NCBI GenBank assembly: GCA_029260265.1
Contig: JAJDDO010000029.1
Coordinates: forward strand, 62,001 to 126,000
Length of the DNA: 64,000 nt
Direction: 5' to 3'
From: Phycisphaerales bacterium
Lineage (GTDB): Bacteria > Planctomycetota > Phycisphaerae > Phycisphaerales > UBA1924
Shown here: positions 54,450-63,692 of the stretch, one piece after another
Layout: each line of letters opens with the position of its first letter
Position numbering within the stretch: the stretch's first letter is position 1
The notes under the pieces: generated by a model
What the model saw: only the letters and a program-made list of their open reading frames with translations
What the model was told of the DNA's origin: nothing
Database searches by the model: none
Program-made: the position numbers and the translations under genes

Positions 54450-55352
54450 CTAATGGGCATGGAGAAGCATTGTGTGCTCACCTGTCTCGAACATGATCTG
54501 TGAGCCTGGATTCAAGAACCCGTCTTCGAGTCCTTGGATGTGGCTCGCACATTCGCCATCCACTTGAACGGGGCAATCGTTGTCGAGTACGCGGAGAGTC
54601 ATCTTCGTGCTCTTCAGGGTGCTTGTAGGCTTTGAAGATCGGCGAACACGCATTCGACCGAACTGGAAGGCGCAGTGAACGGAAGTCCGGGCTGGAATGA
54701 ATCTGGCGACGAGATCAGGGGCAGACGGATCGGCACTGTGGCAGGGATTCACACGCATCGGATAGGCGGGCATATTGGAAACAATCGCGATGCCGGGAGA
54801 GCCCATTTCTCTCACTTCACCTGCTGAGTTTTCAATGGATACGCGGGCGGGCCTTGGGGACGCGATTTCTGCGAGAATCGGCGAGGTGTATGCTCGGTAT
54901 CCCCCGCTGGTACCTCTCGAAGACTCAAACCGATGAATAACCGAAGCATCTATACCCAAACTGAGCATCATCGCAAACTTGGTGCCGTTGGCGGTTGGGA
55001 TATAGACTGTTCTGGGTGGATGATCCAGTTCAAGATTTGCGACCGCTCGAGCAGGGGAGTTTGACATCCGGAACTGCTTGGCGATGATGTTCGCGGTGCC
55101 CGTTGCAAAGTGATAGGCTGGGATCTGGAGCGTGCAAAGGGTGGTGAGTTGGTGGTGCATGGTGCCGTCACCTCCGATGACAACAACCCGGTCGCAACCC
55201 CCCACCGTATCTAGTATTTTTTCTTGGGGCTCGAACACATCGAGAGCGGCAACCTGATGCCCACGATCATCGAGCAACCGGGCCAGTTGTTTGACCGCTG
55301 CCCGCGATTTGGCTCGTCCTGAACGGGGGTTAGAGAGCAAAGCGATGCGCAT
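54450..55352 (-). CDS. Diacylglycerol kinase-family lipid kinase (DAGKc)
   Basis: This 300-residue protein has the DAGK catalytic domain features: N-terminal LSNPRSGRAKSR, the G-G-D-G-T motif (VVVIGGDGTMHH, near residue 80) and the G-T-A-N-x-x-A motif (FATGTANIIAKQF). It would phosphorylate a lipid such as diacylglycerol or another long-chain alcohol. It is divergent from the methionine aminopeptidase gene; the 87 bases between the two starts should hold both promoters. Confidence 0.85.
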   Translation of the reverse strand: MRIALLSNPRSGRAKSRAAVKQLARLLDDRGHQVAALDVFEPQEKILDTVGGCDRVVVIGGDGTMHHQLTTLCTLQIPAYHFATGTANIIAKQFRMSNSPARAVANLELDHPPRTVYIPTANGTKFAMMLSLGIDASVIHRFESSRGTSGGYRAYTSPILAEIASPRPARVSIENSAGEVREMGSPGIAIVSNMPAYPMRVNPCHSADPSAPDLVARFIPARTSVHCAFQFGRMRVRRSSKPTSTLKSTKMTLRVLDNDCPVQVDGECASHIQGLEDGFLNPGSQIMFETGEHTMLLHAH

Positions 55353-55439
55353 GGTGACAATCCTATGCCGGTCATATACGCGTCACGATGTATTGAGGCG
55401 TGCACAGGCAGGGACGGAGCGACCCCCCTACTATTCGAG

Positions 55440-56261
55440 ATGCGTATTGCAATCAAATCCAAGACTGATATTGACGCCGCATATGCTGCGGCTCAGAAGG
55501 TTGTTGAGGTCCATCATCGACTCAGCGATTATCTTGCCCACGGTCAAACCCTCGCAGATATTGATGGCTTTGTGCTGCGAACGCTGCGGGATTTGGGGTG
55601 TGTTTCCTGTTTTCATAAGTATCGCCCTGGGAATTTGCCTCCGTTCCCTTCGCAGGCGTGCCTGAGTGTCAATGCATGCGTCGTTCATGGCACCGCCGGT
55701 TACATGACCGAGCCGATGAAACAGGGCGATATCCTGAAGATTGATATTGGCGTGAAGTACAAAGGATGGATCGGCGACGCTGCATGGACCTATGTGTTCG
55801 GTGAGATGAATGAGGAAACCAAGAAGCTTACGGACTCGGGCAAAGAGTCGCTCCTCGAGGGGATCAAAGAACTCCGCCCTGGGAACACATACATGGATTG
55901 GGCTCGGCGTGTGCAAGATATTGTTGAGAACAAGTATGGCTTCTTCATGATCCGCGGGCTTGGTGGTCACGGGTATGGGCGCAAGTTGCATGCACCGCCT
56001 TGGATATCGAATGTCATCCCGAGCTACCCGGGCGAGTGGCCGGACGGGTTCAAGCCGTGCGAGCCAGGAACGCTTGTTGCGGTAGAGCCGATGATTGGTG
56101 TCGGTACCGGAGAGATCTTCCAGAAGCATAAGGATTGGCCAATCTACACCAAGGATCGTTCGATGTCGGTGCACTACGAACAAGATGTGCTGATTACAGA
56201 GGGCGAGCCTCGGGTGATGACCAAGGGGCTCGAAACGGTAAAGGATGTGATTACACAATGA
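55440..56261 (+). CDS. map: Methionine aminopeptidase, type I
   Basis: This 273-residue enzyme removes the N-terminal Met from new proteins. The five metal ligands can be seen: D and D in KIDIGVKYKGWIGDAAWTY, H in GLGGHGYGRKLH, E in VAVEPMIGVG and E in HYEQDVLI; the substrate-binding His is in ACVVHG. I chose ATG 55440 (MRIAIKSK) over ATG 55365, which lies only 13 bases from the start of the divergent kinase gene and would leave no room for promoters. It overlaps trpA by four bases. Confidence 0.92.
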   Translation: MRIAIKSKTDIDAAYAAAQKVVEVHHRLSDYLAHGQTLADIDGFVLRTLRDLGCVSCFHKYRPGNLPPFPSQACLSVNACVVHGTAGYMTEPMKQGDILKIDIGVKYKGWIGDAAWTYVFGEMNEETKKLTDSGKESLLEGIKELRPGNTYMDWARRVQDIVENKYGFFMIRGLGGHGYGRKLHAPPWISNVIPSYPGEWPDGFKPCEPGTLVAVEPMIGVGTGEIFQKHKDWPIYTKDRSMSVHYEQDVLITEGEPRVMTKGLETVKDVITQ

Positions 56262-57076
56262 ATCGAATCGACGCTGCATTTAAGAAATCCAAAGAGTCAG
56301 GGCGAGGTGCGTTGCTTCCTTTTGTCTGCGCGGGGAGCCCTGAGCTCGATTCATTACCACAGCTGTTGATCGCGTTGCAAAGCGCGGGAGCATCTATTGT
56401 TGAGATCGGATTCCCGTACTCTGATCCGGTTGCGGATGGCCCGGTCATCGCAGCAGCAATGCACGACGCGATCGATCGAGGAATCACTCCCGAAATGATC
56501 TTTGAGCAGGTGTCATCTGTACGCGATCAGTTGGAGTTAGGCATCGTGGCGATGGTTTCAGTGAGCATCGTGATCGCCACGGGTGGACCCGAGCAGTTCG
56601 CAAAGCGGGCGAGAGAAGCGGGCCTCGATGGATGCATCTTCCCGGATGCGCCTCTGGAAGAGTCTCAGCGGCTCATCCGGGCGTGCAAAGATCATGGTTT
56701 AACCACCACACTATTGATCTCCCCCACAACGCCTATCGAACGGGCCAAAGAAATTGCCCGCTCATGCACTGGGTTCGTGTACCTACTCTCACGGGCGGGG
56801 ATCACCGGCGAGCAGAGCGACGGGCCGAGCGATATCGCCGAGCGTGTGCGCGTCATACGAAGTGTAACCGGCACACCAATCGCATGCGGATTTGGGATCT
56901 CCACACCTGATCATGTCGCAAAGGTGCTCAGGCACGCGGACGGCGCGATTGTTGGCAGTGCACTCGTTCGAAGGATACTCGAAGCTTCTGCACATGCAAA
57001 GACCCCCGAACAGGAATGCGAAGAGTTTGTCACCGAACTCGCGGTCGGCTCGGTCTCAATGGATGACATTGTCTAA
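56258..57076 (+). CDS. trpA: Tryptophan synthase alpha chain
   Basis: This 272-residue protein is the TIM-barrel alpha subunit that splits indole-3-glycerol phosphate. The conserved LPFVCAGSPE (in place of the usual TAGDP), IVEIGFPYSDPVADGP (catalytic Glu and Asp region), FPDAPLEESQRL, SPTTPIERAKEIA and GFVYLLSRAGITG blocks are present. ATG 56258 overlaps the map stop (ATGA). trpB and other trp genes are not in the window; the pairing with map is unusual. Confidence 0.93.
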   Translation: MNRIDAAFKKSKESGRGALLPFVCAGSPELDSLPQLLIALQSAGASIVEIGFPYSDPVADGPVIAAAMHDAIDRGITPEMIFEQVSSVRDQLELGIVAMVSVSIVIATGGPEQFAKRAREAGLDGCIFPDAPLEESQRLIRACKDHGLTTTLLISPTTPIERAKEIARSCTGFVYLLSRAGITGEQSDGPSDIAERVRVIRSVTGTPIACGFGISTPDHVAKVLRHADGAIVGSALVRRILEASAHAKTPEQECEEFVTELAVGSVSMDDIV

Positions 57077-57085
57077 CTCGCCGAG

Positions 57086-59062
57086 TTAATCAACCCTGAA
57101 TCGAGTAACGAGAGATTGAAGCTCTTCGGCGCTTGTCGAGAGCATCGCAGAAGCAGTAGCAGATTCGCGGACTCCTTCACTCGATCGTTCGATCAGCCCG
57201 CTGATGTTCTCTATGTTCTCGCTGATCGAGCTGCATGCGGCGGATTGTTCGTCTGTTGCTGCCGCAATCCCGGAGATTTCAGTATTGACCGCGGCGTTGG
57301 CGTCGAGAATCGAGCTGAGCGATTCCCCCGCCTCCTTTGCGAATGAAACACCCGTTGCCATCTCAGATTGGCAGCTCTTGATTGAGTTGACTGCTTGTTT
57401 AGTCTCGCTTTGTATTTCGTTGATTGATTCAGAGACCTCTGAGGTTGCAGATGTTGTTCGCTCTGCAAGCTTTCGGACTTCGTCAGCGACCACCGCGAAC
57501 CCACGCCCGTGCTCGCCGGCTCGAGCGGCTTCGATGGCGGCATTGAGCGCGAGCAGGTTCGTCTGGTCGGCGATGTCGTTGATGGTGTTAATGATCTCGC
57601 CGATCTGGATGCTTCTTTCGCCGAGGTCGCCGACGGTCCGGGCAGACTTGTTGACGAGTTCTTCGACACTTTGGATCCCAGAGACGGTGAGCCCCACGAC
57701 CTCCGCTCCGGATTGGGCTTGATCACCCGAGTTGCTCGCGAGCGATTCGGCGTGTGCGCTCTTGCTCGCAACCTCGATAATTGAAGCGTTCATCTGCTCA
57801 ACCGCGGCTGACACCTGGTTGAGATTTGATGATTGCTCGTCGATCCCTGCAGAGATCTCTTCAGCATTGGCGGAGACCTCTGTCGCGGCTGATGCGACAT
57901 CGTGAGAAGAGCTGATCACATCACGGATGAGTGATGCGAGTGAGGCGGTCATCCGGTTCGCAGAGATCGCGATCTGCCCAATTTCATCTTTTCGCGAATC
58001 CTGCAATCGATGGGTAAGGTCGCCGTCGGCAATCTTATTGAGCGCGCTCACCGCTTCTCTGATTGGAGTGATGATAAGACGGAGCATCAAGAATCCGCCG
58101 AACGCGGTAACCGAGATCACAGCCAAACCAGCGATGCCGATTATGAACATGTAGGCGCGAGATGTGCTTTGAAGCATGGATGCTCGTTCCAGAATCATGT
58201 CCGAGAGGGAATCCTCGACCTGTTTGAGCTGGTTGATCCGTGCGGAGGAGACCTCGAACCATGACTCGGGTGATTCTCCAAAGCTTCCCTCTGTAGCTTT
58301 AGCCAATGCGGTATCACGGTACTTGCTGACCTCAGCAAAGGATGGGTGAATCGAGGCTTCTGTGAAATGAGACTGAGCTGCATCAGAGCTGACCGAGAGG
58401 AATGAATCCATGTAGTTGTCCTGGGCTCCGATGAGGAACACGAGTTTGGTATGCATACCCGGGCCGAATCGATCGAGGGCGAATGTGTTGGACAGCACAG
58501 CTCGCTCGATTCCGGCGCGTTCTTTGGACTTCAGGAAGTTGGCGTATCCAGAGAGTTCACGGGCGAGTTGATCGTCATTCGTGTGTGAGGATGCCATCGC
58601 GATTAGATCAAGGAACATCGCGTTCATCGAGGTGTAGTATCCGATTGCATCTTTGGTGGAAATGGTCTTTGCTGAAACGCTGGAGCGGATCGAACTGCGT
58701 TGTGCAGCCATATCGATCGCACTGCGAAGCATCGTGGAGTATTCGGTTGGGAACTCTGCGCTCGAAGTCTCATTGAAGAATGTCTGGAGAGATGCGAGCA
58801 TTTCATCCGCGAGTTGCCTCTGCTTGGGGAGTTCTTTGCTGAACTTGGTCCCGTTGCTTCCGAGAAATCCCGCGGTGTAACCCCGCTCTTTCTGGCATTC
58901 ATGGACAAATGCGCTCATGTGGGTCGCGGCTTCAGTGAGATCGGAGGTTAACGAGTGGGCACGATAATCTCCGCGCGCGTCTACGAATACACTCGTGCTA
59001 AAGTAGAGAAACGCGAGGGTTGGCAGAAGCAAGAGGGTGACAAGTTTGGTGCGGATCGACAT
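57086..59062 (-). CDS. Methyl-accepting chemotaxis protein with NIT-type sensor domain
   Basis: This 658-residue chemoreceptor has a membrane segment at about residues 8-27, a long periplasmic helical domain with the N-terminal block [14 protein letters not shown] (typical of nitrate/nitrite-sensing NIT domains), a second membrane segment at about 310-335, a HAMP linker and the signalling hairpin [20 protein letters not shown] chose ATG 59062 (MSIRTKLVT), which follows GGAG by eight bases; the longer frame to 59167 has no support. It is convergent with trpA, nine bases apart. The ligand is inferred from the domain type. Confidence 0.9.
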   Translation of the reverse strand: MSIRTKLVTLLLLPTLAFLYFSTSVFVDARGDYRAHSLTSDLTEAATHMSAFVHECQKERGYTAGFLGSNGTKFSKELPKQRQLADEMLASLQTFFNETSSAEFPTEYSTMLRSAIDMAAQRSSIRSSVSAKTISTKDAIGYYTSMNAMFLDLIAMASSHTNDDQLARELSGYANFLKSKERAGIERAVLSNTFALDRFGPGMHTKLVFLIGAQDNYMDSFLSVSSDAAQSHFTEASIHPSFAEVSKYRDTALAKATEGSFGESPESWFEVSSARINQLKQVEDSLSDMILERASMLQSTSRAYMFIIGIAGLAVISVTAFGGFLMLRLIITPIREAVSALNKIADGDLTHRLQDSRKDEIGQIAISANRMTASLASLIRDVISSSHDVASAATEVSANAEEISAGIDEQSSNLNQVSAAVEQMNASIIEVASKSAHAESLASNSGDQAQSGAEVVGLTVSGIQSVEELVNKSARTVGDLGERSIQIGEIINTINDIADQTNLLALNAAIEAARAGEHGRGFAVVADEVRKLAERTTSATSEVSESINEIQSETKQAVNSIKSCQSEMATGVSFAKEAGESLSSILDANAAVNTEISGIAAATDEQSAACSSISENIENISGLIERSSEGVRESATASAMLSTSAEELQSLVTRFRVD

Positions 59063-59280
59063 GAGCAAAACTCCATTGCGCGACAATACCGATAGGTTTG
59101 TCGTGTATTGGTGCATTCGGATGAATTGCCAGTAGGCTGAAGGCGGTTGGCCGCATTGATAAAACAAGCTGTCCAGACTCGTTCAAGCCCTCCAAAGTGG
59201 ACGAAGCGAAACAACCCATTGAGGGTGTGTTTGTGATTTATCGGTCTTGCGAGTTCGATTCGTAGCTCGGAAACTACCAG

Positions 59281-60468
59281 TCAGCAGCACGCTTTGCTGT
59301 TTTTCAAGGCTGCGGCGATGGCTTGATCGAGATCTGCGATCAGATCGTCCACATCTTCGATGCCCACGCTGAGCCGAACGAGATTGTCATCAATCCCGAG
59401 TGCTTCCCGTTGGTCAGCGGGGACCGAGGCGTGGGTCATGATCGCGGGATGCTCGATGAGTGATTCGACGCCACCGAGTGATTCAGCACACGCGAACAGC
59501 TTGGTGTTTTCAAGCATCGTGCGAGACTCACCGATGCCTCCTCGGAGGTACATCGTGATCATGCCTCCGAACCCGGGCATCTGTTCCTTCGCAAGTTTGT
59601 GCTGCGGGTGTGATTCAAGCCCTGGATAAATCACTTTCTCAACCCCGCTGTGCTTGTTGAGGTGCTGGGCGACCTTCATAGCATTCTCACAATGGCGTTG
59701 CATGCGCACATGAAGGGTTTTGGTCGAGCGGAGTAGCAGGAAGCATTCCATGATCCCCGGTACAGCGCCCTCTGAGAGTTGGATGAACTTGAGTTTTTCG
59801 TGCAGGGCGTCACAGTTGGTGAGCAATGCGCCGCCGATGGAATCAGAGTGCCCGCCGATGTATTTGGTCGTGGAATGACAGACGATGTCCGCTCCCAAAG
59901 CGAGCGGGTTTTGAAGATAAGGCGTCGCGAAGGTGTTGTCGACAGCGAGTATGGTGTTGTTCGCTTTCGCAATCTCCCCCACCGCTTTGATATCGGTGAT
60001 TTTGAGCGTTGGATTGGTCGGCGTTTCAAGCCAGATCAGCTTGACACGCTCGTCCATGGCTTCGCGGACTGCATCAAGGTTGGTCATATCCACGAGTGTC
60101 GTTTCAATTCCAAGTTGAGCAAACACACGGTGAAAGAGTCTGTTTGTGCCGCCATAAACATCATCGCCGAGCAGCACACGATCCCCTGCACTGAGAAGGT
60201 GCAACACCGCGCCGGTGGCCGCGACGCCCGATGCGAAGCAGAGCCCGTGCTTGGCACCCTCAAGATTGGCTAGGTTGGCTTCGAGGGCCGCTCTGGTGGG
60301 GTTGGCAGCGCGTGAGTAATCGTATTCACCGACGATCTTTCCCGGTGATTTCTGAACGAATGTCGAGGTCTGGTAGATCGGTGTCATAATCGCGCCTGTT
60401 GAAGGGTCCGGGGCTTGCCCGGCGTGAATGGCGCGTGTCGCGAAGTTGTGCGAGTCATTTACATTCAT
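59281..60468 (-). CDS. Cystathionine gamma-synthase/gamma-lyase (Cys/Met metabolism PLP enzyme)
   Basis: This 395-residue PLP enzyme has the family signatures: YDYSRAANPTR, the D-x-Y-G-G block (DDVYGGTNRLFH) and the cofactor Lys in HSTTKYIGGHSD. Located directly after cystathionine beta-synthase (36 bases), it most likely works as a gamma-lyase in reverse transsulfuration (homocysteine to cysteine). Gamma-synthase activity cannot be excluded from sequence. Two adjacent Cys end the protein (SKACC). Confidence 0.9.
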   Translation of the reverse strand: MNVNDSHNFATRAIHAGQAPDPSTGAIMTPIYQTSTFVQKSPGKIVGEYDYSRAANPTRAALEANLANLEGAKHGLCFASGVAATGAVLHLLSAGDRVLLGDDVYGGTNRLFHRVFAQLGIETTLVDMTNLDAVREAMDERVKLIWLETPTNPTLKITDIKAVGEIAKANNTILAVDNTFATPYLQNPLALGADIVCHSTTKYIGGHSDSIGGALLTNCDALHEKLKFIQLSEGAVPGIMECFLLLRSTKTLHVRMQRHCENAMKVAQHLNKHSGVEKVIYPGLESHPQHKLAKEQMPGFGGMITMYLRGGIGESRTMLENTKLFACAESLGGVESLIEHPAIMTHASVPADQREALGIDDNLVRLSVGIEDVDDLIADLDQAIAAALKNSKACC

Positions 60469-60504
60469 GATAAATCTTTCTTTTGCCTGCCGTTGATGAC
60501 TGGG

Positions 60505-61914
60505 TTACTTGGTGTGCTTGCTGAGATGTTCGATGAGGTCAATCTGCGAGATCACGCCAAGAATCTTATTGCCCTCGAACGCGAGCGCAACTTGGTCGGC
60601 GCCGAACACGCCGTAGAGCTCTTCTATCCGCGATTTCGGATGCAGCAACCCCCCCAGCGGGTTGGCGATTGTTGACGATGGTGTTGTACTCGTTGCTGAA
60701 CCATCCTGCAATGCCCGGAGGATATCAACCTCGTGCACGATGCATGTTGGGCTGCCTGACTCATCGGTCAGCGGTATCTGCGAGATGCCATTGGCCCGCA
60801 TCGACTGGATCACCTCGGCGAGTGATGATGAATCCGCGAGCGTAATGACCGGGCTGGTGCGGTCGATCAGGTCCTCGATCAGACCGAGCCCCTTCTCAGG
60901 CTCGAAGAACCCGTGCATCTTCATCCATTCATCGGAGAGGTACTTGGTGACATAGCGTGAGCCAGAATCAGGACAGATGGCGATGACCTTGGCCCCTTTG
61001 CCGAGCTTTTTCGCGATCTCGCAAGCGATATGAACCATGCCGCCGGATGAACCGCCCGCGAAAATTCCTTCCTCACGAACGAGCCGGCGCGCGGTGGTAA
61101 AACATTCGTAATCATTCACCTGGTACATCTCGTCGACGACTGTTGGATCGAATGCTTCACACTTGATGTCCTCGCCAAGCCCTTCGACCTTGTAGACATA
61201 TGGCGTTGGGAGGGTGCCCGTCTTGAAGAAGTGGTAGTGAACTGAACCAAGCGGGTCGACGCCGATGATTTTGGTGTCTGCACCCATCTTCTTGAAGTAT
61301 CTCCCGATACCGGAGACGGTGCCGCCGGTGCCGGTGCCGATGACAATCGCGTCAACCTTACCGCCATCGGTTTGTTCGTAGAGTTCCTTCCCCGTGAGCA
61401 CTTCATGGGCTTCGATATTCCATTGGGAATGGTACTGGTCCATATAAAACGAGTTGGGGGTCTCGTCTGCGACTCGTTTGGCGACATTGACATAGTGATC
61501 GGGTGAGTCGCCGGGCACATCCGTTGGGGTGATGATGACCTGTGCGCCAAACGCCCGCAGACCATCGATCTTCTCCTGGCTCATTTTATCCGGCATGGTG
61601 AATACCGATTTGTAGCCCTTGGCGGCAGCCGTCATGGCGGCGCCCATGCCCGTATTGCCAGATGTATTCTCGACAATGGTGCCTCCGGGTTTCAGGAGAC
61701 CTTCCTCTTCAGCCTTGGCGATGATGAACGAAGCCATGCGGTCCTTAATCGACCCTGCCGGGTTCATGAACTCACACTTGGCGTACACATCGGCGGCGTC
61801 AGGATCCGCGATCTTGTTAAGCCGAACGAGCGGCGTATTCCCGATCGCTTCGAGGATTGAGTTGTAGGTGCGAGGGCACTTTGTGCATGGGGTGTGATCT
61901 TTGGTCATGGTCAT
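60505..61914 (-). CDS. Cystathionine beta-synthase with C-terminal CBS-domain pair
   Basis: This 469-residue enzyme has the PLP-dependent core of the cysteine synthase family (I-G-N-T-P-L-V-R-L, the cofactor Lys in NPAGSIKDRMA, TSGNTGMG and GTGTGGTVSGIGRYFK) and two C-terminal CBS repeats (about residues 335-465), giving the same layout as eukaryotic CBS. It condenses serine and homocysteine to cystathionine. A C-x-x-C pair (CTKC) lies at the N-terminus. ATG 61914 is chosen over a GTG at 61935; neither has a strong ribosome binding site. It is upstream of the gamma-lyase in the same unit. Confidence 0.92.
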   Translation of the reverse strand: MTMTKDHTPCTKCPRTYNSILEAIGNTPLVRLNKIADPDAADVYAKCEFMNPAGSIKDRMASFIIAKAEEEGLLKPGGTIVENTSGNTGMGAAMTAAAKGYKSVFTMPDKMSQEKIDGLRAFGAQVIITPTDVPGDSPDHYVNVAKRVADETPNSFYMDQYHSQWNIEAHEVLTGKELYEQTDGGKVDAIVIGTGTGGTVSGIGRYFKKMGADTKIIGVDPLGSVHYHFFKTGTLPTPYVYKVEGLGEDIKCEAFDPTVVDEMYQVNDYECFTTARRLVREEGIFAGGSSGGMVHIACEIAKKLGKGAKVIAICPDSGSRYVTKYLSDEWMKMHGFFEPEKGLGLIEDLIDRTSPVITLADSSSLAEVIQSMRANGISQIPLTDESGSPTCIVHEVDILRALQDGSATSTTPSSTIANPLGGLLHPKSRIEELYGVFGADQVALAFEGNKILGVISQIDLIEHLSKHTK

Positions 61915-61992
61915 GGAAGATTGTAGAGGAGTCACCAGCCCAAGGCCGGTGGAGATCGACGGGATCTTCGGATTGTGCTACGATCAGCGTAC

Positions 61993-62065
61993 GGCCCCGT
62001 AGCTCAGCGGTTAGAGCTGGCGACTCATAATCGCTCGGTCCCCGGTTCGAATCCGGGCGGGGCTA
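61993..62065 (+). tRNA. tRNA with CAU anticodon, most like tRNA-Ile2 (lysidine type)
   Basis: A 73-base cloverleaf is visible: acceptor GGCCCCG with CGGGGCT, D-arm AGCTCAGCGGTTAGAGCT, anticodon stem GGCGA/TCGCT with loop CTCATAA (CAT) and T-arm CCCGGTTCGAATCCGGG. The anticodon arm (GGCGACTCATAATCGCT) and the GG start match tRNA-Ile2 of E. coli much better than elongator or initiator Met, so it is probably decoded as Ile(AUA) after TilS modification. The discriminator is A and the CCA is not encoded. Confidence 0.85.
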
Positions 62066-62251
62066 TTTCGTAAAGTGTCATGCTGTTTCGCTTTACATCC
62101 TCCGCCACCCTCCTGCTTCATTTCGTCGAGTTCCCCACGATGCTTTGAACTCAATGAGCCATTTATCAGTGAGCAAGTAACACATCCGGCATCATGAGGA
62201 CTCTGGCAATCGCACCTTGAAACAGAGACATCAGCCTGGAGCATGAGTTGC

Positions 62252-63319
62252 CTAAGGGCTGTTTTGCCAGAGCGTCGCGATCCGCACCACCGCCTCAGCG
62301 ATCATGCTGTCGTCAAGATCCAGATGCGTCACAAATCTTAAAGCTGACCTGCTTTCGGCATAGCACAGCACGCCGATTTCGGCGAGTTTGCTTTCCCACA
62401 CAAACGCATCGCCGACTTCCTTTATCGCACCGTCGCTGAGTGCGGCGTAGATCAAGTTCGTCTCGACACCCGATGGATCAAAGTCAAACATCGCCAACTC
62501 GGCAAGACCATGTGCCATCTTGTTCGCCCTCTCGTGATCCACTTGAAGCCGATCAAGGTGGTGATCGAGGGCATACATTCCAGCCGCAGCCAGAATCCCA
62601 GCCTGCCTCATGCCTCCTCCGATCATCTTGCGTTTGTGACGAGCGAGTTCAATCGTCTGTATATCGCCCGCGAGCACCGATCCGACAGGACACCCCAGCC
62701 CCTTGCTCAGACATGCAGAGATCGTATCGGTGTTCTCGGCGAGCTCTCGACAAGATACGCCTTGCGCTACCGAGGCGTTCCAAACTCGGGCACCGTCTGT
62801 ATGGACCCGCAGCCCAGCTTCCTTTGCATAGACGCATGTTTCGCGGAGTATGGCGAGCGGCCAGACGATTCCACCGCCGCGGTTGTGGGTGTTCTCGATC
62901 GTAAGTAGTTTCGGCTTTGGAAAGTGAATATCCAACGGACGGATCGCATCCTTGAGTGACTTGGCAGACACGATCCCACGCTTGATCGAGTCGGCGTCCT
63001 CGGCGAACTTCACACTGCAACCGGCGACCGCAGCATACCCACCGCCTTCATAATAGAAAACATGATTCTCCTTATGCGTGAGGATCTCATCGCCAGGAGA
63101 AGTCTGAGCCAATATCGCAAGCAGATTCGCCATGGTTCCCGATGGCACAAACAAGGCTGCCTCTTTGCCGAACATCTCGGCCACACGCTCTTCGAGCGCG
63201 ATAACGGTCGGATCGGCCCGCATGACATCATCGCCGACCTCCGCTTCCGCTATCACCTTCCGCATGGCTTGAGTTGGACGGGTGACCGTATCTGATCGCA
63301 GATCGATTGGTTGATTCAC
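62252..63319 (-). CDS. ltaE: Low-specificity L-threonine aldolase
   Basis: This 355-residue PLP enzyme cleaves L-threonine (and allo-threonine) to glycine and acetaldehyde. It has the N-terminal D-L-R-S-D-T-V-T-x-P-T block, VGDDVMRADPTV, LLTIENTHNRGGG, VHTDGARVWNA and the cofactor Lys in CLSKGLGCPVGS. The length fits the family. It stands alone; nothing is seen between it and the tRNA (186 bases). Confidence 0.93.
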   Translation of the reverse strand: MNQPIDLRSDTVTRPTQAMRKVIAEAEVGDDVMRADPTVIALEERVAEMFGKEAALFVPSGTMANLLAILAQTSPGDEILTHKENHVFYYEGGGYAAVAGCSVKFAEDADSIKRGIVSAKSLKDAIRPLDIHFPKPKLLTIENTHNRGGGIVWPLAILRETCVYAKEAGLRVHTDGARVWNASVAQGVSCRELAENTDTISACLSKGLGCPVGSVLAGDIQTIELARHKRKMIGGGMRQAGILAAAGMYALDHHLDRLQVDHERANKMAHGLAELAMFDFDPSGVETNLIYAALSDGAIKEVGDAFVWESKLAEIGVLCYAESRSALRFVTHLDLDDSMIAEAVVRIATLWQNSP

Positions 63320-63692
63320 AGCATCGCCCTCAGCCTCAGTTCAAATCGGTCCCGGATCATCGCCGATTGCAGATCCTATCTCCAATCTGAAATCCAGGCA
63401 ATGTCATGCCCCATAGCAATCCACACCAATGAACCTGTTCACATTATCAGCCGCATGGCCAGTACAGAACCTATTCCACAGAGTCATCGAAGGAGCATTG
63501 CATGTTAAGTGCCCAGACGAAAATCAAGTCCATTATGCGGTCTGTCGACCGATCTAACCAACATCCAAATCACAAGGTCAACGAGAGTCAAAAATGCATC
63601 TCCCGTAGACTCCCAGCGGTGTATGAGATAAAGAAATTTAATGCAGATCGAGCGGTCGCCTCTTAAAGATCAGCGATCTTTTTACATTGAGA
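63320..63692. other. Intergenic region (373 bases) without a convincing gene
   Basis: No coding region with a ribosome binding site or family resemblance is seen. It should contain the promoter of the threonine aldolase gene (near 63320-63400). A hairpin AAAGATC-AGC-GATCTTT lies at 63665-63681, just after the stop of the truncated minus-strand gene, and may help end it, although the T-run on the minus strand is weak. Confidence 0.45.
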
